Shown: piece by piece, positions 46,761 to 57,712 of the stretch | Numbering within the stretch: the stretch's first letter is position 1 | How the letters are laid out: every line of letters begins with the position of its first letter | Assembly (NCBI GenBank): GCA_959026725.1 | Contig: CAUFMG010000005.1 | Location: 1-64,000 of the forward strand | Reading direction: 5' to 3' | Length of the DNA: 64,000 bases | From: an uncultured Collinsella sp. | Lineage (GTDB): Bacteria; Actinomycetota; Coriobacteriia; Coriobacteriales; Coriobacteriaceae | Program-made: the position numbers and the translations under genes | Notes under the pieces: model-generated | Told to the model about the DNA's origin: nothing | Databases searched by the model: none | The model's input: the letters and a program-made list of their open reading frames with translations, nothing else

Positions 46761-47310
46761 CGAGACACCCTCCCCCTACGTCTGGCAACGCGTCAAGCCG
46801 TTTTCACATCCAGCCAGAGTATACGGCACGTGGGATCCCCATTTTGGTGCATCAAGCACCCCAATGCACCAACCCTACGCTGTCTGCCTCTTCGTTTTGT
46901 ATAAATTACGGTACAGATTGTATATATTTACGGGATACCGCCGTGTTCTCCCGAGGTACCCCATCCTGGCCCGTGCAAAAAACGGAGTATTCTGCAACGT
47001 GACCGCGCCAGCAATACCCCGAGCGGGCAAACCTTTAGGGCGCTGCGTCATTTTGGGTTCCGACATGGCGAGAATGACGCGCCCCTGCTCCGGAAAACGA
47101 CGAAATCTGACTCAGAACGCTCGCTAGGGATATCCGAAAGCCACCGTTGGCGACGTCAAATCATATGCAGACAACTCGAACTGCAGAATACTCCAAAAAA
47201 TGCACGGCGCACCCCATGGGACCCATTGCCGCATGGTAGGAAACAGGCCCACGGCATCCTCTAGATGCATTCCCGAGGAAATCACATTTGAACTAGCGAT
47301 CGGATACGGC
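46761..47310. other. About 550-bp gap with no supported gene
   Basis: Only short, weak frames occur, including a 62-codon minus frame at 47124-47312 without a ribosome site or recognisable motif. AT-rich TTGTATATATTTACGG lies near 46917. No tRNA fold or strong hairpin is seen, apart from the helicase terminator at the right edge. Confidence 0.5.
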
Positions 47311-47347
47311 AAACAAAAAGGGCCCCGAGCGTAGTTGCTCGGGGCCC
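47311..47347 (-). terminator. Terminator of the DEAD-box helicase gene
   Basis: An 11-bp perfect stem (GGGCCCCGAGC / GCTCGGGGCCC) with a 6-nt loop. On the minus strand it is followed by TTTTTGTTT. Confidence 0.92.
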
Positions 47348-47381
47348 TTGGTTCACCTCGCTCTAGCGGGCGATGCGTGTG

Positions 47382-49640
<2,259 letters not shown>

Positions 49641-49910
49641 ATGTTGTTGTTCCTTATCTGCACGCGCAATGGGCACGGCATGCGGCCGCGCGGGCGTGCT
49701 TTGTAGTGCGCTAATACATACAAAAACGGGTGCGCACAGAGAGGACGTTGCTCAGCACGCTGGCGATCGCTTTGGCAGCCCTATCACGCGCCGTCCAGAC
49801 GCAGCAGCTCTAAGCGATGGAGCAGATTCGCCGCCGGTTAGTATACCCGTACTCCGTATGCCCCCACGTAAACCACAGATGACGAGGCGGACGAGGTGGG
49901 CCCGGCTGAT

Positions 49911-50050
49911 TGTCTCAATCTGTAACATCTACAGGGCAAATCTTCCTCTACGTGTTACAGATCGAGACAAACGGTCGACACAGTTCACAAACGTCTCAAT
50001 CTGTAACAGTTACCGAGTAAAATCGGCCCTAATTGTTATAGATCAAGACA
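49911..50050. repeat. Palindrome cluster A: two TGTCTCGATCTGTAACA units
   Basis: Two copies: 49911-49969 and 49993-50050, start-to-start 82 bases. Arms are GTCTCAATCTGTAACA and its complement; the second copy has weaker right-arm matches (TTATAGATCAAGAC). It lies in the divergent gap (49641-50228) between the helicase (minus) and the FHA gene (plus), where no terminator is needed. The rest of that gap holds no supported gene. Confidence 0.9.
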
Positions 50051-50228
50051 GAGGGGGATTTCCGTCCAGTCCAAACCAAATCTCTCAGTCTTCCTGCAAT
50101 TTCGAACATGTGGCCTATAATGTTGCTTTGGTTACGCTGTATATTGCGCAGCCATTTAATACGTCGCCCACCGGGAGCCATTAATTCCTATCGCCATATT
50201 GGCTAGGAAGCAATCAAAGGAGGTATCC

Positions 50229-51191
50229 GTGGCAGCAGAGACGCCTTGCTCGGTCCTCTATAACGATATTCGCTCGTTCGGCGGTCTTAAACATCTCGAG
50301 ATCGCCCGAATGCTCATCAATGGAAACTCTTATCTCGGCAGTACCCTGCTCGAGAAATGCTCTTCCAACCGCTCGTATCTCACCCGTTACATCGTCCATC
50401 GCAAGCCTGACCAGTGCGCGCCCTCCATCTACAGCGACTTTACCGTCACCACGCTCAACCTTTCCTCGGCAATCTGCAGCAAGCTCGGCGGCGGCGAGTC
50501 CGCCTATCGGGCAATCGCCGAGCACTATCGCGGTCCGGCCGCCAACGAAATGATGTCGGCTCTCACCAGCTACAAGCTGGACAGCCGCCTATATGCAAAT
50601 GCCCTCAATCGCATCGACAACTTTGACGGCAATGCCGTGCGCGAGAAAAGCACGCTTTACCTTATGCTCTTTGTGGCAACGGGGGCGCTCGCCGATCCCG
50701 TTCAGGGCGTGGCCACCGTCGAGCGCTTTTGCGACAGCAAGACGGGCGAGCACTTTGGCACCACCGAAACTACCGTCGGACGTGGCTTTATGAGCAGCCT
50801 GGAGCAGCCGCGCACCGTCGCCCCCAACCTCGGTCTGCTCAGAACCCATGCCGACAACTGCGCCGACATGCAAATCCATCCCCTCACACGCGATCCGCAC
50901 GGCACCGTGATTGGTTCTCTGCCCAAAACCTCGCCCAGCATCACCGATGTGGGCGCCGACGCATCGCGCGAGCATCTTCGCATTTGGCTTGAGGGTGAGC
51001 ACTGGTACGCCCAGGGCCTTGGATCGACCAACGGCACGGTGCTCGAATCGGGCGCGCGCGACGGCGATATTGTGATTGAGCCGCCGCGCGACCAACGTGA
51101 GCCCGGCAAGATCTATCCCCCCGTGGAAATCGCCAACAGCGACAGACTTCATTTGGGTCTCTATACGACATTCCTTGTCATTGTGGACTAG
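50229..51191 (+). CDS. FHA-domain protein with unknown N-terminal region
   Basis: A 320-residue cytoplasmic protein. The C-terminal part (about 220-320) is a forkhead-associated domain that reads phosphothreonine: VIGSLPKTSP for the first strands, DASREHLRIW with the Ser-Arg and His positions, and LGSTNGTVLESG. The N-terminal 200 residues are mostly helical and unrecognised. A GTG at 50229 is chosen for its strong AAAGGAGGT site; the TTG-initiated frame from 50199 includes that site. A terminator follows, and 172 bases on comes a Ser/Thr kinase, so this may be its effector or adaptor. Confidence 0.8.
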   Translation: MAAETPCSVLYNDIRSFGGLKHLEIARMLINGNSYLGSTLLEKCSSNRSYLTRYIVHRKPDQCAPSIYSDFTVTTLNLSSAICSKLGGGESAYRAIAEHYRGPAANEMMSALTSYKLDSRLYANALNRIDNFDGNAVREKSTLYLMLFVATGALADPVQGVATVERFCDSKTGEHFGTTETTVGRGFMSSLEQPRTVAPNLGLLRTHADNCADMQIHPLTRDPHGTVIGSLPKTSPSITDVGADASREHLRIWLEGEHWYAQGLGSTNGTVLESGARDGDIVIEPPRDQREPGKIYPPVEIANSDRLHLGLYTTFLVIVD

Positions 51192-51194
51192 CGC

Positions 51195-51223
51195 GGACGG
51201 CGATCGAAAGACGGTCGCCGTCC
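51195..51223 (+). terminator. Terminator-like hairpin after the FHA gene
   Basis: A 9-bp stem GGACGGCGA / TCGCCGTCC with an 11-nt loop, followed by the moderately T-rich GTCTTTCGTCTTC. It suggests the FHA and kinase genes are not fully co-transcribed. Confidence 0.6.
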
Positions 51224-51362
51224 GTCTTTCGTCTTCTACCTTCTGCGTCGTAAACGACAATGCACAGCGGTATACGTGGGCAGTGCGGCTATCATGGTAC
51301 TTTACCGATATCCGCACTGCTCACGTATACGTGCGGCAACCCATGCCAGACAAAGGAACGCC

Positions 51363-53447
51363 ATGGATACTACCGATAGCGCCTATGGCGACAAACTCAT
51401 CCGTCTCGATACGTTCGATACCGCCGTGGCGGTCGACCCCAGCGCCGAGGACGACGCCAAGCGTCGGTTTATGACGCTTATTCTCCAGACGGCCCACCGC
51501 AACAACGGCAACATCGGGCACGTGCTGCGCGCGACCAACACGAGCGGCGAGGTCTTTGCCGTCAAGCTACTCAAGGACAACGCCATCCTTTCCGGCCAAG
51601 CCCCCGACCGCTCCGCCGAGCAATCGGCAGCGCACCTGGCCAACACCGCTGCGCTGTTCGAGGAGTACCGTCATCTGTGTACCGTCTCGCACCTGCGCGG
51701 ATTTCCGCGCGTCTATGGCTACGGATCGTGCGAGGATGACCCGCTCATCCTCATGGAGTGGGTCGAGGGCACCTCGCTCAAGCAGGCGCTGCCCCTGCTT
51801 CCGCACGACGCCTCGGGCGGGCTGACCACCCAGATGGTCGCCGCCGTCGGAAACGCCGTGCTTCGTGCGCTCTTGATGACCCAAGGCCTCGTGAATCCGG
51901 TCATTCATCGCGACCTGTCGCCTGCCAATATCATGTTCCGCACCACCAGCCGAACGCTCGAGCAGCAGATTGCCGATTGCTCCTTTGACCCCTGCCTCAT
52001 CGACATGGGCTCCGCGACCATGGCTCTCGGCGACGACACGATCACCCGGCGCGCCGACATCTGGCGCTTTGCCACGCCCGCATACGCCGCGCCCGAGATG
52101 CTCACGCAGGATATCGAAGGCATCGCGGCCCTTCGCCGTTCGCCGGCAATCGACGTCTATGCGCTTTCGAGCATTTTGTACCAGCTCTACAGCGGTCGCA
52201 AACCGTTTGGCTTTGAGTCGACGGACGCCGCTGCAACCGGCTCGTTCTATCTCGTAAAGACCAAGACCAAGCCGGCACCGCTCGAGCTGCGCTGCGAGGG
52301 CGATGAAGCGCTTGTCCAAATCATCATGAAGGGTCTCTCAGTCGAGCAGTGCGATCGCCCTACCGAGCAGCAGATGCTCGAGGTGCTCTCGACATACCTC
52401 ACCGACGCCGAATCCGAGGGCCGCGAGGGCGCGGGCAGTGACGCCGCAATCGACATCGACTCCGGTACGCACCTTAAGGTCGACGTCGCCGGCGAGCGCG
52501 CGCGAGAGATTCTGGAGCAGGCCCGGCACGATGCCATGACCCGCCGCCGGTTTATTATCGGTGGCGTCGTTGCAGCCGTTGCGGGGCTCAGCGTCGTTGG
52601 GGCGGCGACCCATGGCTTTGGCATCCCCGACTACCTGGACGGCATCCGCGGTTCGCTTGACGACTACACCTGGGATCAGCTGCAGGAGATTTCGCTCAAG
52701 ATTACGGCCGCCGAGACCCGTAGCGAGGCACGCGAGATTGCCAAGCGCTATCACCTGCTCGATGTCGATGGGCGTATCCCCTATCCGTGTACCAAGCGTG
52801 TCACGCTCACCAACGGGCTGCAGGTTGGCGCGCAGCTTGTGGGCATCCGCCACGATGAACTTCTGGACGGGACGGGCAAGGCCGGACTGACGTTTATGTT
52901 CGATGCGGGTATTGCCGAGCGCAACGCTGCGGCTGAACCGCCGAGCGCCGGCTGGGCAGATTGCGAGCTGCGGGAATGGCTCAACGGCGACGGCCTTAAG
53001 CTGCTGCCCAACGAGTTGCGCGCACTCATCAAATCTGTCAAAAAGATCTCGAATAACGCTGGCGCCGCCAACAGTGCATCGTGTCTGAGCGAGTTGCCCG
53101 CAACCCTTTGGCTGCCCGCCATGGTCGAGCTGTGCGGTACGCAACCGCCCGATTCGTTTGCCAAGGACTATCACTACCTGGCAGACATCTACAACGGCGA
53201 GGGCAAGGAGTATCAGCTCTTCCGCGAGCTCAAGGTGAGCCCGTATTCCACGAACGAGACGATGGTCCGCCAGTGGAAGGGCAAGGACACCTGCTGGTGG
53301 GAGCGCACGGTGAGCCCCGACTCATCGGAGACCGAAGGCACGCTCTATTTGAATCGCGTTGGACACGACGGCGACGTCTTTACGTACGCAACGCCTGCGG
53401 ACAAGCCAAACAAACGAACCTGTGTGATCCCCGGATTCTGTATCTAG
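51363..53447 (+). CDS. Membrane Ser/Thr protein kinase with DUF6273-like outer domain
   Basis: A 694-residue kinase. The Hanks-type catalytic domain shows Lys in FAVKLLKD (K68), HRDLSPANIMF near 182, LIDMGSA in place of DFG, and AYAAPEM as the APE motif. A basic patch (MTRRRF) leads to one transmembrane helix (about 393-417). The outer part (about 440-694) carries a DUF6273-like fold around GWADCELREWLNGDGLKLLP and ends in cysteines. The likely role is sensing an outside or wall signal and phosphorylating targets such as the FHA protein upstream. The ATG at 51363 has AAAGGA; the longer frame to 51276 is unlikely. Confidence 0.85.
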   Translation: MDTTDSAYGDKLIRLDTFDTAVAVDPSAEDDAKRRFMTLILQTAHRNNGNIGHVLRATNTSGEVFAVKLLKDNAILSGQAPDRSAEQSAAHLANTAALFEEYRHLCTVSHLRGFPRVYGYGSCEDDPLILMEWVEGTSLKQALPLLPHDASGGLTTQMVAAVGNAVLRALLMTQGLVNPVIHRDLSPANIMFRTTSRTLEQQIADCSFDPCLIDMGSATMALGDDTITRRADIWRFATPAYAAPEMLTQDIEGIAALRRSPAIDVYALSSILYQLYSGRKPFGFESTDAAATGSFYLVKTKTKPAPLELRCEGDEALVQIIMKGLSVEQCDRPTEQQMLEVLSTYLTDAESEGREGAGSDAAIDIDSGTHLKVDVAGERAREILEQARHDAMTRRRFIIGGVVAAVAGLSVVGAATHGFGIPDYLDGIRGSLDDYTWDQLQEISLKITAAETRSEAREIAKRYHLLDVDGRIPYPCTKRVTLTNGLQVGAQLVGIRHDELLDGTGKAGLTFMFDAGIAERNAAAEPPSAGWADCELREWLNGDGLKLLPNELRALIKSVKKISNNAGAANSASCLSELPATLWLPAMVELCGTQPPDSFAKDYHYLADIYNGEGKEYQLFRELKVSPYSTNETMVRQWKGKDTCWWERTVSPDSSETEGTLYLNRVGHDGDVFTYATPADKPNKRTCVIPGFCI

Positions 53448-53488
53448 AGAGCGGGCGTCTTGCCGTGACGGGACCCCTCCCCGGCAAT

Positions 53489-53707
53489 TGTCTCGATCTG
53501 TAACACTAGCTCGGCAGATACAGGTCTAGATGTTACAGAACGAGACAAACCCCAACCCTGCGAGACAACATCTCAATCTGTAACAGTAAGGGGTCAAAAA
53601 CCTCTCTAGATGTTACAAATCAAGACATTTGAGTTGACCCCGGACGGTTTGTCTCGATCTGTAACAGTTAGAGGTCATATTTGCTGCTAGATGTTACAGA
53701 TCGAGAC
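53489..53707. repeat. Palindrome cluster B: three units
   Basis: Copies at 53489-53547, 53571-53627 and 53650-53707, with start-to-start steps of about 82 and 79 bases. It lies in the 400-bp gap between the kinase and the surface-protein gene. Copy 3 has an interior (GTTAGAGGTCATATTTGC) almost identical to that of copy 2 in cluster C (57423-57480). About 140 bases remain before the next start, with no further gene. Confidence 0.92.
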
Positions 53708-53848
53708 GTTAGCTTGCCGAGAACTTCGCCTCATAAATGTGACTCAAGTGTGTCGATATTTCCTTGCCAATGTTGCGCAACAGGAACCCTTTCGGCGGTC
53801 GTAACGTACGAATTGTCATAGGTACCCCTTCAACGATTGGGAGAAGAA

Positions 53849-56800
53849 ATGGCAAAGTACGCACCTAAACACTTGGAACCCTCAGGCGGCGCCGAGCCCC
53901 GTCATGCATTCGCGGGTCACAAGACCGCGCGACTCGCCGTCACCGCAGCCACCACCATCGCAATGACTGGTTCGTCGTTGCTCGCCCCGTTCTCGGCATT
54001 TGCCAACGATGCGAACGACACCACGGCACAGGACGCAATCATGTCCCCGCTCGCCGTCCACGCCGGCGAGGCAGCAGGCTCCGCAGTAAAGACGAACGCC
54101 CAGAAAATTGCCGACTTGCAGGCCGCAATCGACGCCGCAAAGGCTGCCGAGGCAGAAGCCAAGTCCGACTACGACACGGCAGTCGCCCCCTATACCAAAA
54201 AGCAGACGGCACGTGACAACGCTCAGACCGCTTACGACGCTTCCGTCTCCGACAATTCGCAGGCAGAAGCCGCCGCGCGTGCCGAATACGCTCGCCAGCT
54301 CGATGAAAGCGTCAAGGCTGCCGACAGCGCCAGTGCTACGCTGAAGGATGCCCAGAGCAAACTCGACACGGCCAAGACCGACGCCGAGAGCAAGACACAA
54401 GCACTCGACTCCGCAAAGCAGGCGGCAGCCGACGCACAGGCCAAGCTTGAGGAAGCCCAGAAGGCAGCCGCCAACGCAACGCCGGAGGAAATCAAGGCCG
54501 CCGAGCAGTCTGCCGCAGATGCCCAGAAGGTTCTTGACCAGGCAAAGGCTGCGAAGGCCACTGCCGATTCCGCGCTCGCCGATGCCCAGCAGGCTCAGAG
54601 CGCCGCGCAGAGCGCTTACGACGAGGCGGCAGGCACGCTGACTTCCGCCCAGCAGGCAAAGACCGTCGCGGATGGTAAGGCGGCTGAGGCACAGGCGGCA
54701 TACGACAGCGCACAGGCCGATTTGGCCGCTGCAAAGGCAGGCGCCGCTGGGCCGGAGCATGATGCCGCCCAGGCAAAGGTCGATGCGGCCAAGGCCGATC
54801 TTGACGCCGTAAAGAGCGCCCAGGCAAACGCTGAGAAGGCTCTGGAAAACGCCCAGCAGGATCAGAGCCAGAAACAAAACGACCTTGCCGCTGCCCAATC
54901 GGGACTCGATGCTGCAAAGCAGAACGCCGAGCAAAAGAAATCCGAACTCGATGCCGCGAATGCCGAGGTAGTTGCTAAGGACAAGGCGCTTGAGGACGCG
55001 AAGGTAGCCCATAGCGCCGAGCTTGCCAAGCTCGATGAGGCGAATAAGGCCGTCGAGGACGCGAAGGCAGCAAAGACGACTGCAGACAATGCGGCTGCAC
55101 AAGCTCAAACCGAGCTGCAGTCAGCCCAAGCCGCGGTTCAATCCGCCCAGGCTGCCGTTAACGCCGCTCAGCAGACAGCAAACTCTGCCGAGTCCACGCT
55201 CAAGCAGGGTGCTATTGGGTTCTTTAAGTCCGTCGGCGCCAACGAGGCCGTCTCGATTATCGAGAACTGCAAGTATAAGGATGCCACCCATGTTGGCGAT
55301 GACGACGATGCGACTTCGCTCGACAATATGGTCTCGGCAGTCACCGTCATGAAGTCAATTAACAGTTACCGCGTTTCCGTTGGCTTGAGACCGCTCAACG
55401 TCACATACAACCTTGTCGCGGCGGCAATTGCCGATGCCAACTGGTCGAGCTCGAACATCAAGCACGCAGAGCAGTTTAAGGTGGCAGAGAATCTCTCGTG
55501 GAACTACAGCGACCCCTGCCAGGGGTGGATTACGGAGGAGAAGGCGTATTTTGACGAGGCAGTAGCCGCCGAGTTTAACGGCATCTATCTCACGGGCAAA
55601 GACGCCTACGCCTTCTATCGCTCACATTTCGACAAGATCGACAGCTACGTCACCAAAAACTGTGGCAAGAATGCAATGGTTGGTCATTACATCAACTGCA
55701 TTGACCCCGACTACACGGTCATGGGCACCGGACTCAACACCGCTCGCAACAACGAATACGGAGACACTGCATCCTTTACCGCCCAGACAGCCTCGCCATG
55801 GAAGCCCGACCACGATTGGACGAGCTCTGCCATGTCCGTCGACAAGTTTGAGCAGGCGCTTAACGGCTATGTCAACGGTCTTAAAAATACTGGGAGCAAA
55901 CTCGAGACTGCCAAGAAGGATCTTGCCGGCAAGCAAGCTGCACTCCAGCAGGCATCCCAAAACAGGCAGAAGGCCGACGAAACTGCAAGCGAAGCCGCAT
56001 CCGCGGTCGAGCAAAAGCAGCAGGCAGCAAGCAAGCAAAGCGTCAACGTCGCTACCGCCGCGGCAGCCGTAACCACAGCCCAGTCGGAACGCGATGCCGC
56101 GCAAAACACTGCGGATGCGGCTAGTGTGCAGGTGGCAACCGCGCAAGCCGCAGTCACCCAAAAGCAGGGTGACGTCAACGCCGCCCAGGCAGCATACGGC
56201 CAGGCGCAGCAAACAGTCGCAGTACGGGCAACGGATCTCGAAAACGCAAAGAACGCCGTTGCAGACAAGCAGGCCGTCTACGCCGCCGCCAGCGATGAGC
56301 TCGCAAAGTATTCGGCTGACGTTGCTGCGGCTCAGGAGAAGGCTGACAAGGCCCATCAAACGCTCGATGAAGCCACGGCGGCCCAGGCGTCTGCCCAGAG
56401 CGCTCTTGAAAAAGCGGAGCGCGACGCGGCTGCTAAGAAGCAGACCCTCGATATCGCCAAGGACGGTGTCGAGACCAAGGCGGCGGCCGCGAAGCACGCC
56501 GCGAGCGATCTGACCACGGCGGAAAACGACTTTACCTCGAAGAAGGCCCATGCCGACGCCCTGAGCAACGCAGCCGATAATCTTGCCACCGCCGAGGCGG
56601 CCAAGAAGGACGCCGACGCAGCGGTAACCGAGGCCGAAGTCGCCCTTGGTGCAGCAAACGACGCCATCGCGAACGCCGAGCAGGCGGTCGAGAATTCTCA
56701 GGCCGCATCGGATGCCGCTGCCGCCGCCCTCGGAAAGCTCAAGTCCGTCAACGTCGAAAACGGCATCGCAACCGGCTCCGATGCAAACGCGAACGACACC

Positions 56801-57214
56801 CTCAACGCCCTCTTTGCCAAGTGCGTCGTCGCCAAGCAGGCTGAACATGATGCGAAGGCCGCACTCGATGCCGCCCAGGCAACTCTTGACGAGGAGACGC
56901 CCGCCTATACCGCGGCGCTCAATGCCTACAACGAGGCAAAGGCGAAGCGCGTGGCCGCCGAGCAAGCCCTGAAGGACGAGATTGCCCACCAGGAGCAAGA
57001 GGCGGCGAAGGCCGAGCAGGCCAAGATCGCGCAGGCTGCCGCTAAGCCGGTTGCCGGAAAGCCATCCGCCGGCAACGCCAAGACGGCAGCCAACTCGGCG
57101 CTTCCCACCACAGGCGACAATGCTGCGCTCGCCGGTGAGACGTTTGTCATCGGAGGCGTCGTGCTTGTAGCCGCCGGCGTCTTCCTAACCGACAAGAAAC
57201 GTCGTCAGGAGTAA
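53849..57214 (+). CDS. LPXTG-anchored surface protein with CAP domain and long coiled coils
   Basis: A 1121-residue cell-wall protein. A Sec signal (about 25-55, ending near SAFAND) is followed by Ala/Lys/Glu/Asp-rich heptads at about 75-450, a CAP/SCP domain at about 455-620 (SINSYRVSVGLRPLN, VAENLSWN, VGHYINCID), and a second coiled coil at about 620-1060. The end carries LPTTGD, a hydrophobic helix and KKRRQE, a complete sortase signal. CAP domains sit in secreted proteins that act on membranes, walls or hosts; the enzyme role is unclear. The rod-like coils suggest an adhesin. The start at 53849 follows GGGAGAAGAA. No sortase gene is in the window. Confidence 0.9.
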   Translation: MAKYAPKHLEPSGGAEPRHAFAGHKTARLAVTAATTIAMTGSSLLAPFSAFANDANDTTAQDAIMSPLAVHAGEAAGSAVKTNAQKIADLQAAIDAAKAAEAEAKSDYDTAVAPYTKKQTARDNAQTAYDASVSDNSQAEAAARAEYARQLDESVKAADSASATLKDAQSKLDTAKTDAESKTQALDSAKQAAADAQAKLEEAQKAAANATPEEIKAAEQSAADAQKVLDQAKAAKATADSALADAQQAQSAAQSAYDEAAGTLTSAQQAKTVADGKAAEAQAAYDSAQADLAAAKAGAAGPEHDAAQAKVDAAKADLDAVKSAQANAEKALENAQQDQSQKQNDLAAAQSGLDAAKQNAEQKKSELDAANAEVVAKDKALEDAKVAHSAELAKLDEANKAVEDAKAAKTTADNAAAQAQTELQSAQAAVQSAQAAVNAAQQTANSAESTLKQGAIGFFKSVGANEAVSIIENCKYKDATHVGDDDDATSLDNMVSAVTVMKSINSYRVSVGLRPLNVTYNLVAAAIADANWSSSNIKHAEQFKVAENLSWNYSDPCQGWITEEKAYFDEAVAAEFNGIYLTGKDAYAFYRSHFDKIDSYVTKNCGKNAMVGHYINCIDPDYTVMGTGLNTARNNEYGDTASFTAQTASPWKPDHDWTSSAMSVDKFEQALNGYVNGLKNTGSKLETAKKDLAGKQAALQQASQNRQKADETASEAASAVEQKQQAASKQSVNVATAAAAVTTAQSERDAAQNTADAASVQVATAQAAVTQKQGDVNAAQAAYGQAQQTVAVRATDLENAKNAVADKQAVYAAASDELAKYSADVAAAQEKADKAHQTLDEATAAQASAQSALEKAERDAAAKKQTLDIAKDGVETKAAAAKHAASDLTTAENDFTSKKAHADALSNAADNLATAEAAKKDADAAVTEAEVALGAANDAIANAEQAVENSQAASDAAAAALGKLKSVNVENGIATGSDANANDTLNALFAKCVVAKQAEHDAKAALDAAQATLDEETPAYTAALNAYNEAKAKRVAAEQALKDEIAHQEQEAAKAEQAKIAQAAAKPVAGKPSAGNAKTAANSALPTTGDNAALAGETFVIGGVVLVAAGVFLTDKKRRQE

Positions 57215-57272
57215 GGATTTCGGGGGCGGCTTCTCCCCCTCTCCCGCTACTCCGTAAACCCCGCCCAACATG

Positions 57273-57309
57273 CGCCGGGGCGTCCTTCATACGGGCACCC
57301 CGGCGTTTT
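57273..57309 (+). terminator. Terminator of the surface-protein gene
   Basis: An 8-bp perfect stem CGCCGGGG / CCCCGGCG with a 17-nt loop, then TTTT. Repeat cluster C begins 33 bases later, after transcription should have ended. Confidence 0.8.
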
Positions 57310-57341
57310 ACATTGTAGGGTTCGAGGCACCTGCTCCAGTT

Positions 57342-57560
57342 TGTCTCGATCTGTAACATCTAGGACCCGAATATCGGTCTAACTGTTACAGATCGAGATG
57401 CTCGGGTTACCCTCGAATGGTTTGTCTCGATCTGTAACAGTTAGAAGTCATTTTTGCTGCTAGATGTTACAGATCGAGATCTTGAGCCTGTGCCCGATGG
57501 AATGTCTCGATCTGTAACAGCAACCCGCCAAAAACGGGTCTAGTTGTTACAGATTGAGAT
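57342..57560. repeat. Palindrome cluster C: three units
   Basis: Copies at 57342-57399, 57423-57480 and 57503-57560, steps of 81 and 80 bases. All three left arms are TGTCTCGATCTGTAACA exactly. The right arms all end GAGAT rather than GAGACA. The cluster lies between a terminator and the copper promoter. Confidence 0.92.
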
Positions 57561-57637
57561 GTTCGCCGGACGGTCCGCCGCCCCGGCAGTTGGCCTCCTT
57601 TCTGTAACGAAATGTCATATATTTCAATCTCCACTAG

Positions 57638-57654
57638 ACACCCCCAGGGGGTAT
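57638..57654 (+). promoter_or_regulatory. CsoR-type copper operator at the copA promoter
   Basis: ACACCCCCAGGGGGTAT is a G/C-tract palindrome of the kind bound by CsoR repressors. It directly precedes a -10-like TATAGTAT near 57660-57667, about 60 bases before copA. A csoR gene lies at the end of the same locus, so Cu(I)-dependent derepression is expected. Confidence 0.7.
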
Positions 57655-57712
57655 GGGTGTATAGTATCGGCAGGTTAACATTTCCGACACTACGTCACAG
57701 AAAGGAGAAGCC

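Noticed and set aside
46761..47310. tRNA or small RNA gene in the 550-bp gap
   Set aside because: No cloverleaf, GTTCGA-like T arm or strong promoter-terminator pair was seen.
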